Assembly (NCBI GenBank): GCA_905221605.1
Contig: CAJNDS010002717.1
Span: forward strand, 124,001-188,000
DNA length: 64,000 nt
Direction of reading: 5' to 3'
DNA from: Symbiodinium natans
Lineage: Eukaryota; Sar; Dinophyceae; Suessiales; Symbiodiniaceae
The position numbers and the translations under genes were made by a program. The notes under the pieces were generated by a model. That model had not been told where the DNA came from. It made no database searches and worked only from the letters and a program-made list of their open reading frames with translations. Of this stretch, positions 1-11,889 are shown one piece after another (position 1 is the stretch's first letter; the number at the start of each line of letters is the position of its first letter).

Positions 1-3000
1 AGGCCATGCTAGGCCAGGACAGTCAGTTCATGGTTCATGCAGGACCCTGCAAGGCTCGGGCAGACCCATGTTGGGGTTCGCCGGTGTGGGCCTTGCACGA
101 ACATACCCCTCCCCACAACCCCTTCTCCTTATTCCAAGAGGTCCCGGCTCCGAGTAGGAGTACACATCCATCCATCGGCAAGCGGTCTCACGGCGATGTT
201 TCAAAAGACAGGAGCAGCGAAAGATCCTTCTGGCTGCCACGGTGTTGCAAAATGTACAAACTCAAAATTCCAGGTGTAAGATCGGCACTGCGAACGTGCT
301 CGCTAGCAGAAACGGCTGATCCCACTCCTTTCTTGCTGCTCGGTGATCAGAATGCCAGCGGTCCGAATCCCACGAATGCTGCAGCTATGCTCCGAGGTTC
401 GGTCCAGACACCGCTCCATTCGGCCCTCTGAAACAACTTCGTCCTTGACCTCCCCACATCATTCGCCACACGCGAGGCTGGAAAGGCTTAAGGCCATGGA
501 GACTCATGTCGAGGTTGATTGCTTCAATGCCTCCAAGATGAAGTGGGCAAGCTGCATGCGATCCACCTCTCCGGTCCCGTGTCACAAGCAAGCGCATGTT
601 GCATGCAAGTGGAAGGCAAAGCTTGCAATGATGCTCGCAAGCGTATGGCAGTGTTCGCAGACAAAGCATGCATCAAACAGCAGCACTCCTGTGCATTAGT
701 CCTTCGTGATGCGTCGAAAGGCTGTATCGAAAAGATACTAGCTCTTTGGCGCCGCTCAAATTACACTAGGAAGCGCATGCCCATTCATGCCTCGACTGCG
801 CACAATGCGGTTGCCCACACTAAAGAATGCACAGGAGGCCTGCTCTGATTTATTCGAGCCCTGTGATGAATGTCAATGTACCTGAATCAAAGGATACCCG
901 ACATTAGAATCACGGCCACAGGCATCCCAACAAAGGAAACTCCAGAAGAAAACAACCTCCAACTCCCAAAGGCCCGATACCTTGAACTATTCTGCTCTTG
1001 GTCGGGTGCGACAACCCTTCAAAATCCTGCAAGGGGCAGCTTCGCCTGTAAGGGATGGTCCATGGGCATCATCGAGCGGAGGTGCTCTTCGCGGCTGGTG
1101 CCTGCACTGCACGGCTTCCAGACATGTCCAGACTAGGGTGCTCGAGTTTTGGGCTAAGTAAGGGGCTTTGAGGCAGTTCGATGCTTGAGGAGTTTTTGGT
1201 CGTTGGGCTTTGTTAGCCGATCTTTCGGAGGCCGACGTTGTGAGGTGCACGCAACGCCCCGACTTTTCCGGCGGGCGGCTACGGCGCCAACCCGATCACG
1301 CACAGCTCTCGGTCTCGACCGACAGTTTCGAGACCCGCTTAAGCCGACACAAGTTCTACAGGGGGTGCGTTTGGATTGGGGCGCTGGACGAAGTCCCTTT
1401 TCGGAATATTTTCAAGGGCTCGTCCTGCGGTGACGTTTTCTTTGGGGTGAGTAATGGGCTCTCGCGGTCTTCCGGGGTGATTGAGCACACTGTGCCGGGC
1501 CCCTAGTGTACTTCACGCTCTTCCCAAACGCTCATCTTCACTAATCCTTTTCCTCAGTTATCCTGCCCCCTGCCTTCAGCTTGTCGGGCAAGGTCCTTGC
1601 AGCGCACTCCAGGAGTCTCATGATCGCCTGGGCCTACCGGGACATCTCTCCTCGACGACAATCTTCATCCAGTCATACTCCGGGGTTTCTGCGCCATCTG
1701 CACCTCACACGCACGTCACGCACAATGGATGATTGGGCAACATGTGAACCGAGCAGTGACATGCAAATCAGGCTGGCAAGCTTCCGGCCCTTGCCGTGAG
1801 CGTGACTCTGCAGCATCTGTTGAGATAAGATGTGATCCTGGCCCCGCTGAGAAACAGTTTGCTGCTGGCAGGGATAACTAAGATTGTGGTAGTGGAAGTG
1901 GGTAAAACTCTCCAAGGTCACAAATGGCCGCGAGGTGCCTCGTTGTCAAAGAAGATCTGGTCACGAAGAGGCAGATCGCTATTGGCGTAAAGCAACAATT
2001 GGAGCCTCCAGAGGCATCAATAAGGCATCCGCAGGCCAAATCTGAAAGCATCGACTTGCGCGTCGCACTGATGATCGTGTGCTCCCCCCGGTGCACAGGC
2101 TGCGCGGGCGCGTGCGCCTCGCAAAGAACTCCGCAGCGCAGCTGCGCCTGGGCCCGATCTCTCGGCCACCAAAGCGCAACACTGCAGCAGCCGGTGATGG
2201 TCGAGAGTGCCCTTGACCCCGTACCGAACTTAGGACACGTACACTGCGGACTCACTCCCCTCCCCACTGCCCCCTCTGCAAGCCTTCCAGGCTCACTTCG
2301 TTCGCAGTGTAAGACGAAGCTCCCGCCGGGCAGCTTTCGCGACCGATGTTTCGAAAGAAGCTCTGGCAATGACGAGGCGTAGCAACGGGAAGAGGAGCAG
2401 GACTTTCCAGCCCTGAAATCTCCAACCCCCGGCCCTCTTCCCACGTCCTGGTTTGCACCACATAAGACATGAGGCAAACCATGATACCATGACGAAAACA
2501 TTCATGAGCCCACCCACCCCACCTGGACCTCCCTCCCCGTATACCGTCTACCCTTGCCTGCACCTCTTCTCTCGCCCTTCTTTGCCCGCTAACACTGTCT
2601 TCGAATGTTTATACCGCCAGGCCTTTACAAAAAGCCAATGGAGGAACTGTCGGCCAGCCCCACATATCGCCGAGGGGCCTCTTACAGGGTATTAGGCCCA
2701 TGAGGCCCAACACCTTTGTGTTTCACATTTGTTTCACACTTGTGAGTCCGGGGGTGCCTTTTGCCGGGGCTCCCGTGAGAGATGAGGAGCAGGCCCTGAG
2801 ATGCAGAGCACCCTCTCGCGCAATGGTTGCGGCATCTTTGCCTCAACGCACCGCGAACTGTGGCTTGGGTCGCTGTCTGATCTGCTGCCTTTCACAGAGC
2901 GCTTGGAATGTAGCAGACTGGGCGGCGGAGTGCAGCTCGAGCAGCACTAAACGCCAAGCCTCCCAGAGGAGGGGATGTGTGAGGATGTGTGCTGACGGGA

Positions 3001-3360
3001 GACTCGTAGCATCTCGTGGCCTCGTCATCGAAACCCATGGCCCTCTGCAAGGAAGGCAGCGCCGTTCGAGCTGGCCAGGGGCTCAACATGGTTTCATGCT
3101 GCGAGACTTGCAGAGCTCAGGCCAGAGTCTTTGGGGTGGCTTTTTGACTTCGAGCAGCTGTGACTCTTCCCATTCCGGCCTGGCAACCCTGCGATGGGAT
3201 CGGCCAGCAGGTCCTCGCTTGTCAGAGCGGCAGCCGTGACCCACGACGCAAGCTACCCTGGCAGTCCATGCGTTGCTGTAGCTTTGCCAGCACCTTGCCA
3301 CTGGTCGGCAAACAGCTGGGGGGGTGGTCATGCGCGTGCTGTTAAAGATCTTTGAATGAA
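1..3360. other. Stretch without a supported gene
   Basis: No recognisable protein family, RNA gene or repeat array is visible. Open frames of 150-207 codons occur on both strands around 1878-2501 and overlap one another, so none can be preferred. The sequence is of mixed composition without a strong microsatellite. It may hold introns or intergenic DNA of a minus-strand gene whose exon is seen just beyond at 3367-3513. Confidence 0.4.
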
Positions 3361-3366
3361 GCCCAC

Positions 3367-3513
3367 CTGAAGAAGAGGCCATTGGGAGCGCCAGGCCTGG
3401 TGCAGGCAGCATGATCAATGCTTTTGGCATGTTTGGGGAAGGCTCCTCCATGCCCATGACGACATCGCCAATCTGCTTGGCGGCGGCCAGAACCTCTCTT
3501 GCGGCTGCCCCCC
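3367..3513 (-). CDS. Probable internal coding exon, unknown protein
   Basis: The minus strand reads AAAREVLAAAKQIGDVV and then MGMEEPSPNMPKALIMLPAP without a stop. It is preceded by a CAG acceptor (ending at 3514) and ends at TCTTCTTCAG followed by a GT donor at 3366. The composition (alanine-rich helix, then proline-rich linker) is protein-like, unlike the other frames here. The family is not recognised. A weaker trace reading GKVLAKLQQRMDCQG lies downstream on the same strand near 3250-3300 and may be the next exon. Exon limits are inferred; the alternative is a chance open frame. Confidence 0.4.
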
Positions 3514-4141
3514 CTGTTCCACAGTCTCCTTAATCCGCCCAGGTGTCGGGCTGTAGGTGTCTGAAAGCATAAAGCAGGTACCCCACCTCTAGTCCCCTCC
3601 CCAACACATCTTGACCAGGGTCCCCCCGCCTAGCCGTCAGGTGTGCAGGAGCCGACCGTGCATCCTGTCATTGCTGCCGTTTTTATACGGCAGGTGCTCG
3701 CGTCTCCTTTCCCAGCGAGACTGGTTTTCATTGCTTCACGCCCCGCGTGAAAATTGGCAGGGCGCTCTGCCATTGCCGAGTTGGGGCATCTACATCCTGA
3801 TTGTGCATCAGGACCAGGAGCCTGGTCTGCACATTGGCCTCAATGTCCTCTCGACAGCAACCTTGGGCTGCGCAGGCCCCGGCCGAGGCGGGTCGCGTAG
3901 CGTTAACAGTATCCTTATCTCCTCCCGTTCCCGGAAACCAGAGCATTAACATCGCATTCCATGCATATTCAGGCGCTCCGCCTGGGCCTGTGCTTCTGCG
4001 ACGAGTTCCGGAATGAAGCTCTCGCGGGTCTCGCCTGAGAGCTCAGAAGCAAAAGGTCAAAGGTCAAACAAGAAGAGAGTGGACAACGGTGGGGAGGGTG
4101 AAAAGAAAAGGTGGCGGTTGACAGCGAGCAACTTCGACCAC

Positions 4142-5302
4142 TCAAGACAAAGCCGGGCCACCGAAACGCCTGTATGCTGTGGTCAGCAAGCCTGCCGCTC
4201 TTGCCAGCGGACATGGCAAAGGGCTCTCTCCAGCTCTCACGAGCGGGGAGCACCAGAGCAGGAAGGTGTTGGGAGTGTCGGATGCCAGTAGCGGCAGTTC
4301 AGCCAGGAGCTTCGGAGCACCATCTGTCATTGCACCGACGCACTGTGGCAACTCAGCACAGGCGGCCAGCACCTGAGCAGTTGCCGATGCATCCGAAGTT
4401 TCCCCACTTGGATGGCGAGTCCAGTAGCAACTTTGGCCAGGAACATCGACCGAACTTGAATGATATGTGGAGAGGCCGGCCAAGGCCTCTTCCACAGGCT
4501 TGGCTTGCACGCTCTCGTTACCCCTCCAGACATCTGGGTCCAGATGTCGCCAAAGCCCTCCAATCAGTTCTCGGGCCTGTCTGGTGGCGCCCACCTCTCC
4601 GTCGTCGCAGTGGGATCGTAAAGAAATCGCCCTCTGCTGGGCTGATCTGCCATGCGACGTCAAGTCCGCTCCTGGACGGTCCAAGAAAGGCGAGGCCCAT
4701 CTGGACAGCATTGCCAGGAGTTTGAAGATCGGCCAACCGCTCTGCAGAATGTTGATCCATGGTGCTGCAAGAGTCGAGGCAACAAGCCGGGTCGCCAAGT
4801 CAGGCACCTCCAGTGGCCGACCTGTCTGCTTTGTGGCAACGAGGAGTATTCTCACTGCAAGGAGGCCCGAGTGGCAGCTTGTCCACTCGAGCCGCTCCCT
4901 CCACGGGAGCTCCATCTCTGGGTCAAACACTTCCCCTGGGAGCTCCAGCTCGTTTACCAGGCTGCTCACTGAATCAAGGAAGGGCACATCGCCCTGCACG
5001 TTAACAAAGTTTAAGCGCCCCGAATACCGAGGGATCAGCTTTTGCATCGCATCCCGGATGCTGCCCCAAACTTTCACGTCCCGCTCGCCGCAGGGAAAGT
5101 CTTCCGGGGAAAGGGGATCGGCACTCGGGCTGCTCGGATCCCGGGGCACCCCGCTCGCATGCCCAAGAAGCGCCAGCCAAAGCAAGCCCGAGAGCACCGA
5201 GGTCCAGAGCCGCAAATTGGCCGACAACATCGCTGACGTCGCTTGGGTCGGGAGGGGGAAGCCGGACATCCGAAGCCATGATCGAGACATGGGGACGAGC
5301 AA
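4142..5302 (-). CDS. Long ORF, possible secreted or membrane-anchored protein of unknown function
   Basis: This is the longest open frame in the window that does not come from a simple repeat (386 codons). Residues about 28-50 form a hydrophobic stretch (LWTSVLSGLLWLALLGHASG) with a small-residue end, which looks like a signal peptide or anchor if translation starts at one of the two downstream Met codons. The following part is proline/serine-rich, then alternates helical and charged segments with several Cys and Trp. No catalytic motif or known family is recognised. Unlike the other genes here, no intron is needed, although it may be one large exon of a longer gene. A plus-strand ORF of 289 codons overlaps it (4467-5336) but has a less protein-like composition. 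Product existence is likely but unproven. Confidence 0.5.
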   Translation of the reverse strand: MLVPMSRSWLRMSGFPLPTQATSAMLSANLRLWTSVLSGLLWLALLGHASGVPRDPSSPSADPLSPEDFPCGERDVKVWGSIRDAMQKLIPRYSGRLNFVNVQGDVPFLDSVSSLVNELELPGEVFDPEMELPWRERLEWTSCHSGLLAVRILLVATKQTGRPLEVPDLATRLVASTLAAPWINILQSGWPIFKLLAMLSRWASPFLDRPGADLTSHGRSAQQRAISLRSHCDDGEVGATRQARELIGGLWRHLDPDVWRGNESVQAKPVEEALAGLSTYHSSSVDVPGQSCYWTRHPSGETSDASATAQVLAACAELPQCVGAMTDGAPKLLAELPLLASDTPNTFLLWCSPLVRAGESPLPCPLARAAGLLTTAYRRFGGPALS

Positions 5303-5369
5303 GTGCCCGCACCATGTCGCAGATGTCGCAAGCTAATAGCCGCAAAGGATCAGTACAACTCACTCCCAG

Positions 5370-6540
5370 CTTGAGCGTCTCGACCTACTCGACATTGGTA
5401 AAGGTGCAACACAGGCATGGTACACATGTCTGCTGAGAAGCCATCCAAGGCTGGAGCACACGTGAAAGCCCCGATCCCACAGAGCACAGCTGCACAGCTT
5501 GCAAGTCGGCTTCGCCTTACAACTCCGGCCTCAAACGACTCCTTGCGGACCATCACCAAGCAACCCTCAGAGACGTGGCTTGCTTTGAGGGAACAGCGTA
5601 GGTGATACCTGGAGTGAGTCAAGCAGAATCAGGACCCACAACTTCTGCATGCACCCTCATGCGCCTGTCGCCAAATAACGGCTGAAAGAACTTCAGGTAA
5701 GTGAAATATGTGCATTCCTGGTGCGTCTTCTGCACTTGGCAACATTTCCCGGAGCTGCGTGCAAATTTACATGTCTGTGATCCGAAGTCACGCTCCTGCA
5801 GGAAGACGATATCTCCGTCCAACCGCTGAATTTCTCTGCCTAGACATCACTGAGCTGCTGTGCTTCTCTAGAGGGCAAGGCTTCCCGGCCTAGCAGAGGC
5901 TGTCGATACGCATAGTCCAAGATTTGAGATGGGCAATAAGGGTACCTCCCCGGTCATTTTCACTGATGCATGTCGCTTGGCAAAACTTGTGCCGCATCTC
6001 AACACGACCCCAGGATGCATGATTTGTGTTGCCAACTGTGTTCTGGCATAGGGAACCGCGAGGATGTTGAAACTGACCTGACAAGGTCTGACAAAGGATG
6101 CGGCTCTCCAGACGCGACATGTCTTAAGACCTTTGCTGAGCCGTCAGCCACTCGAATGGTGGATGTATTTGCAGATCTCTTGCCAAAGGCCTGAACTCTT
6201 TGTTCAGGCCATCCTCGAGGGACCTGCAGCCAAACCGTTCCAACTTAACAGTTTAACATGTCATGTCGGCGACGGACCCCAGAAGGCCTCCTCCACAATT
6301 CCAACGCGCACAGAACCTTTGGAGCGCCTTAGGCGCAAACTAGTGTTCTCTTCCAAGAAAGTAGCTCTGGAAAGTCTTCGGGCAGTTACACCAACCCTGA
6401 AGCTACAAGAAGCGACAGGCGAATGCATGTAATCTGAGGGCCATCACGATGTGCTTGGAACGCTCGGATGAGGCTCAGCCTCCACATGCAGAGTTCGACC
6501 TTTCGCGGCCTCGGGCGTTGGCCGTCGAACGGATCAGAAC
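5370..6540. other. Stretch without a supported gene
   Basis: Only short frames on both strands are seen and none resembles a known family. There is no tandem array in this stretch. It is bounded on the right by the telomere-like tract. Confidence 0.35.
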
Positions 6541-6548
6541 TGACAACT

Positions 6549-6604
6549 GGGTTTAGGGTTTAGGGTTTAGGGTTTAGGGTTTAGGGTTTAGGGTTTAGGG
6601 TTTA
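6549..6604 (+). repeat. Interstitial telomere-like tract (TTTAGGG)n
   Basis: About eight uninterrupted copies of the 7-bp unit GGGTTTA read on the plus strand, followed by TTTAAAG. TTTAGGG is the telomere repeat of plants and of several algal groups including dinoflagellates. It sits in the middle of ordinary sequence, so it is an interstitial tract, not a chromosome end. Confidence 0.95.
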
Positions 6605-7589
6605 AAGTTTGCTTAACCGCTTGCTGACATTGGGCCTCAGGTACCCAAAAGATGTTGCCGAGGCCAACTTGAACATTCCCAGATGCACCGGCCGCAACCT
6701 GCGGGTTGCCAAAGCATGTCCCAACAGCACATGTGAACAAACAGATGGTTGCGCGTTTTGGGTTTTGGGCTCCAATGGAGCTCTCTGCAACTGGTTTTTA
6801 GAACTTCCGGTAGTCTAAGCATGTTAGACTGCTAGATACCCGTGCAAGGCAAGAATGCTGAATCCATCCCCTGGCGCAGGCCTGGGTGAGCCAACGCAGC
6901 CTCAATCGCAAACTGAAAGTCTCACAAGAGCAAACCCTCCAAAACCAACCACGTGCAACGTTGCCACATAGTCGTCCTAGACTCCTAGACCTGTCTGCTG
7001 CATCAGAGGTCAGCACGTGAACGCTGATGCGTCACAAAACTCACAGCGAAGTATTGCCTCAGTTTCCGGTTCGCTGTCGTTCAACCAACCAGCATGGGAT
7101 CTTGCCGCATGGCCCTTGCTACACGAGACAGGTGTCTACGCCGACTAGCCAATGGACACGACACGAGGGAGCATTGGCGCACACGCATACACACTGACGG
7201 GGGAGTGGCATGCATAACAACCTCTGTCCGAAGATTGTGAGGCCGATCACATTGATCCAACATATGTACTTGTCACCAGCTCTGTATGAACTTGAATATG
7301 AACTCGGCAGTGTAGCGCGACATGACTGGCCTGATACCTCAAAACCCATTGCAACATGGTCACCAGTTGCATACTAGACTCTAGACTGAAGTGCGTCTTC
7401 GTTGGGAAGGACTTTTCAAGAGTCCTGTTCCCCGTAGAGAAATGATACTGTAAATTAGTTGGCGAAAACTCCTTGGCTCAGAATCAGGGTTCGACATCCT
7501 CCGAAAAGGGCAAGCGAACGAAACTTAGCACTATCAACATGTGAAATGTCCTGTGACGGGCGAAGACCCACTAAAACTGTGCCAGAGAG

Positions 7590-7760
7590 GAGGAAAAAGT
7601 GAGAGCGAGAAAACAAGAAGGACATAGGGAAAGAAAGCTACGAGGGAGACAAGAGGGAGTGAGAGAGAGAGAGAGAGAGCGAGAAAAATGAAGAGAATGA
7701 GAGAAACAGAGACAGATAAAACGAATTCAAGAGAGAAAGACAGAAAAGCCGAGGAAAAGA
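7590..7760 (+). repeat. GA/GAA purine-rich low-complexity tract
   Basis: Nearly all purine on the plus strand, with a perfect GA run around 7660-7680. ORFs across it on the minus strand are Ser/Leu/Phe-rich artefacts of the repeat. Confidence 0.8.
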
Positions 7761-7972
7761 GTGGCAAAGACACAATGCATTCAAAGCAATGGCATTGGAA
7801 TATGCTGGAACGTAAGGCTAAATAACCACCACCTCCTGCCAAGTGATCCATGCTGCTTGTTGCGATCTCCCATTGTAACCGTAACCAATACCTGTGAATC
7901 TCGCCGCGATGATCGCGATTTCTCGCATCTCACTTGCAAACTTAAATCGCGGAAGACCTTTTCAGACAGACA

Positions 7973-7984
7973 CACACACACACA

Positions 7985-8036
<52 letters not shown>

Positions 8037-8044
8037 TGCACGCA
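7973..8044 (+). repeat. (CA)n followed by (CACG)n microsatellite
   Basis: A short CA run passes into about 13 copies of the tetranucleotide CACG. Frames across it give Arg-Thr-His-Ala or Arg-Ala-Cys-Val repeats, which are artefacts. Confidence 0.95.
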
Positions 8045-11000
8045 CATCTCCAACGGGCAACGAGGTAAGAGGGCGGCAGACAACGGACAACCCGCCAGGG
8101 CGCGGCCAAACACCTTTCCATAGTCCGAAAGGCATGGCGATCGTAAGAACACGCAGCAAACATAAAGAATGAAAACGTGCCAACTTTCTTGTTTGGCCAC
8201 CACTCAGAGCGGCTGCTGTTAAGCAATAGCAATGCGCTTCGAGGCGAATTCAAGTCAATTGAGTGCCTGCGCTGTGGGCATTCGCTCCTTCATGCACATA
8301 TTATACCCAACAATGGCGTCGCGGGTTCACGTCTTGCTGGCAGCGCGTGTGCACGAATTCAGCTGCTACAGGCCTAATCCAGAAACATCTGAAGCTGCCA
8401 AAAGCGGCTGCAGTTCAGGACTTTGGCTCATCGTGGCGCACACGCACAGGTGTTGAAGGCCACCATGTACCGTGCTTCTTTCGGTTGCTGCCTGTCGATT
8501 GGCCACACTTCTTAGCTTGGCATCTGTTACGTCCCGACATGTAGAGCGCTATTGTGGTAGCAAAGTTCTTGGCTGAGATGACGCGGCCATGAGTCAGGGC
8601 CATCACGTGCTCTGCAAATGCACGGGTGCCCCGATCCCTCTGCAAGGAACGCAATCTGATCCATCAACGCTGGGCAATGTCGGTTTAGACCTATTCGATG
8701 ATTTGATTGAGTTCCTGCAAAGAGAAGGCCGGCCAGGGTCGAAATTGATTTTGGCAGGAGTTTTTGCACGGGTGGCCATCTCCAGCCACAATCTGGGCCT
8801 AACTCTCCAGGCATTGGCAGACATTTGCTCTCTAGGTTGCTATACACTGGGGTAGAGGCTGCATATTTGATGGATGCCTCTCCCTTTGACTCACAAGGCA
8901 TGAGATGCTAAATCTGGCATCCTCTGGCGCAAAGCTCATTGCGAAGGCCCTCTCAAGATCAAGTCAAATGCTTGTGACGGTGGCCTCGGACTTTGAACAG
9001 ACCCACATGTCACATCGCTCCTCCTTCAGATTTGACGTCATTGAGGTCCAGGCCGCTTCCTGCGGCCTCCATGAAACATGTTTTCACTACCACGGGGTCT
9101 CTCATCTCTCGTATGTGACGTTGCTGCACAGCACGCCGAGCTTGTCAATCCCAAAGCGGCAACTCGCCTAAAGATGCCTGATAAATTCAGGTATCGACTA
9201 TTAAGAACAGTCTTGATTTCAATCTTAGGGTAAAAGTGCTTCCCTTCGATTCTTCCTGTCCTCGGAGCACGCGAAGGTGGAGGACCCACTGGAGCGGCAC
9301 CTGGCAGGGATGTCCCTAAGAACTGAGAAAGAAATTGGGGTTCCGAAAATAGGGGTACCTGGTTGGGGTCTTCACTATATCGGGAATCCTACTAGTTGGA
9401 GTCTATATTCGGGGTCCCTGATTTTCGTGAAGCCCCAAATGACTGCACGTGTCTCCAGGCTTCTGCTCCCTAGATGAAAGGGCAACGCAAATGCGAATGA
9501 ACAGGCCCACCCTGTGGTAGGAAACCGCGGGCAGAGAGCCACTCCTTGTCCCTCACAACCTAAGTGCAACTGGGAGCTTGGGTACAGCTTGTAGGAGCTG
9601 AGGGCAGCCAAGGTAGGATCGAACAGACATGGGTGCATGGTGCTCTGGTCCGCACAATTTTGGGATGTAGTCTGGCGCACTCAGCGTAGACTCGGTCCTG
9701 GCCACAGGGTCCCGAGCAAGGCATTGCAAGACACGCATGCTTCAAGAGCTGCATTCAGGATGAGGATACGCGTTAAGAAGAATGTCAAGCTTTGCACACC
9801 TCTACCTGCCGGTCCTTCAGAGCACGAGCTGAGGGCTCGAAGTGATCAAAGTCTGCAATAGGCTCAAGCTTTCAAGCTGAACAAGGCTTCACGATGTGCA
9901 TCTCACGGAGGGCCAACTCAACCCAGAGCGGTGGGTCAGGAAAAAAGGTTTCTGACCGAGTGCAGCTCTTGCCACTTGCTGACTTTGCAGCTCCAGACTT
10001 GGTGCCGTGCCCCATGCAAAAGGCCGCGGGGCAACGGTTTCTCCTGCTGGGTCATGTAAGTGCGCCAGGTACCTGCACGACAGGCATGGCACTGGAAGAA
10101 TCGAACAGGCCAATGGGATGAACACGCATGAAAGGCGTACTAATGACATTGCGAGCATCCCGGCATTAGTGAAAACAGTTTGGATTTTCATATCTTACGT
10201 CTTACGACGGCTTAGAGAGTCTTAGGGGTTTAAAAATTTCAGTTAAGACAGCTTGTAGAAATAGGCATGGACGAACCAGCATCACCTTCACCCGAAGAAG
10301 GGGGACTTTCATGTATCGAACCATTCATGAAGATACGTTAATCATTTCTTTGAATACATGTTCAGCTTTCCTTCTTACTATGTTCATCACAATAGCTACG
10401 TCCTGATAATTACATATAACTAGACATTAACGCATAAAGAGCCTCCATCAACATGACTCTAAAACGTGAGAGGCCTGGCGCTATGGAGCCAGCAAAGCTA
10501 GATCTTAATTCTCTCTATGTTGATGTTCATATCAAATTTCAGACATCCTTGAGAGTTCATACGAAACGATGTACATGGGATCTGTGTTCGCGAATTCACC
10601 TAGCTTTCGTCGTTTGTTTGCTCTGGAAATTTCTTAGAAGATATGTACGAACTGATTAGGGAACATCCAATGGGCCGCTGACGCAGCTGGAAACGACACG
10701 ATTTACGATGGGTCTAGGTGCTACGCTTGGGGCGCAGCGCGGTTGTATGGTCAGGCAAGCTTTGGGGGTAGCTGTGCCCGATAAGAAAGACCCACAACGG
10801 CTTTGATTGAAGATGGGGCGTAAAGTCAGGAGGGCGCAGGAGAGGGAGCCAGGTGCAACCAAGAGGTGTCCACCACGTTTTCTGTTTGGCCAGGGGGGCA
10901 GGGACATGCGCAGGCCTGTAGGCTAAGGCCAAGCTTGTCGTATCGTTTCGAGTGGGAAGCGTAAGCCGCATCAGTGGCTGAGTTGTGAGTCTGCCCGCCG

Positions 11001-11889
11001 CTATAGACTGTAGGAAGAATATGCATGTGCAAGCACACACGCAAAGGCACTCGTCAGGTCTCTAATATAGACTCTGCAAAGCTACCCACCAGGCTATCGC
11101 TTGAGCGCTGCAGCGCACGCGTGGTCGAGCGCGTCCGACCTCTGCAACCGGGTAGTCAGTGTAGAATTAGCTGCGACCGAATTCTCTCTTAGCAGCGGGC
11201 GCAGAGATCCGTCGCGTTGGGATCTTGTCCAGGAATTTGTGCAAAAGATCTAAACAAACCTTCCAAGACGTCAACGTCTGGGCGCTGAACATTTTGCACA
11301 AGCTCAAGCACCCTCACCAATATGTGCACGGGTCACGACTATGCAGAACAGCCTCGGAAGCCTGCGGCAGCCGCTCCTGCAGAGGGCAGGACCCTTCTGA
11401 ATCCTTTATTTCTCCTTCTGCTCCTTCGCCGAACTTCTGAAATTGCTAAGATATGCGAAGAAGATAAGACCTGCTACATTGCTGCATCAATTTTTCATCT
11501 GTTCCCAAGTTCCTGGTATGACTATCCCACCGAGCAGAACCTCCTGCGTTTAGAGCGTGAGACATCGACAGCCGCGCTCAGGAAATATCTTTAATAAACA
11601 TGGAACGCCGATCGGATTCCGGCGATCGAAGCCCGATCCTACTAGGGATACTTGTGACTGTGATGAGCGAGACGCCCCTAGTTCACTCCGGCCATCTCCG
11701 CTTCGCACTAAAGACCCAGCATAGTCGACTCCAAAAGGCCGCGTCAAAGAGGGGTGACTAGAAAGCTTGCGACTTCTAAGCCGCCTTGGACCCCAAAGAG
11801 CTCTCTACACACTGTTAGAAATGATGCAGGTGCACCCAAGCGACTTAGAAAGAAGAGATACACTCACCCGCCATAGCCCCCACGGTTGG

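Larger units (their letters stand above)
6605..11880. other. 5-kb stretch without a supported gene, with microsatellites
   Basis: No exon with family resemblance was found on either strand. It contains a purine GA-rich patch (about 7590-7760) and the CACG array at 7973-8044. A plus-strand frame at 8589-8855 contains a plausible helical segment but has no support. The part from 10190 to 10660 is richer in A+T than its surroundings. Confidence 0.35.

Noticed and set aside
1878..2501. 207-codon minus-strand ORF and overlapping 152-codon plus-strand ORF
   Set aside because: Both are open over the same DNA, Cys/Arg/Ser-rich, and neither shows a domain; a choice could not be supported.
8589..8855. 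Plus-strand ORF with segment LDLFDDLIEFLQREGRPG
   Set aside because: Somewhat protein-like but on the opposite strand to all supported genes, with no family match or splice evidence.
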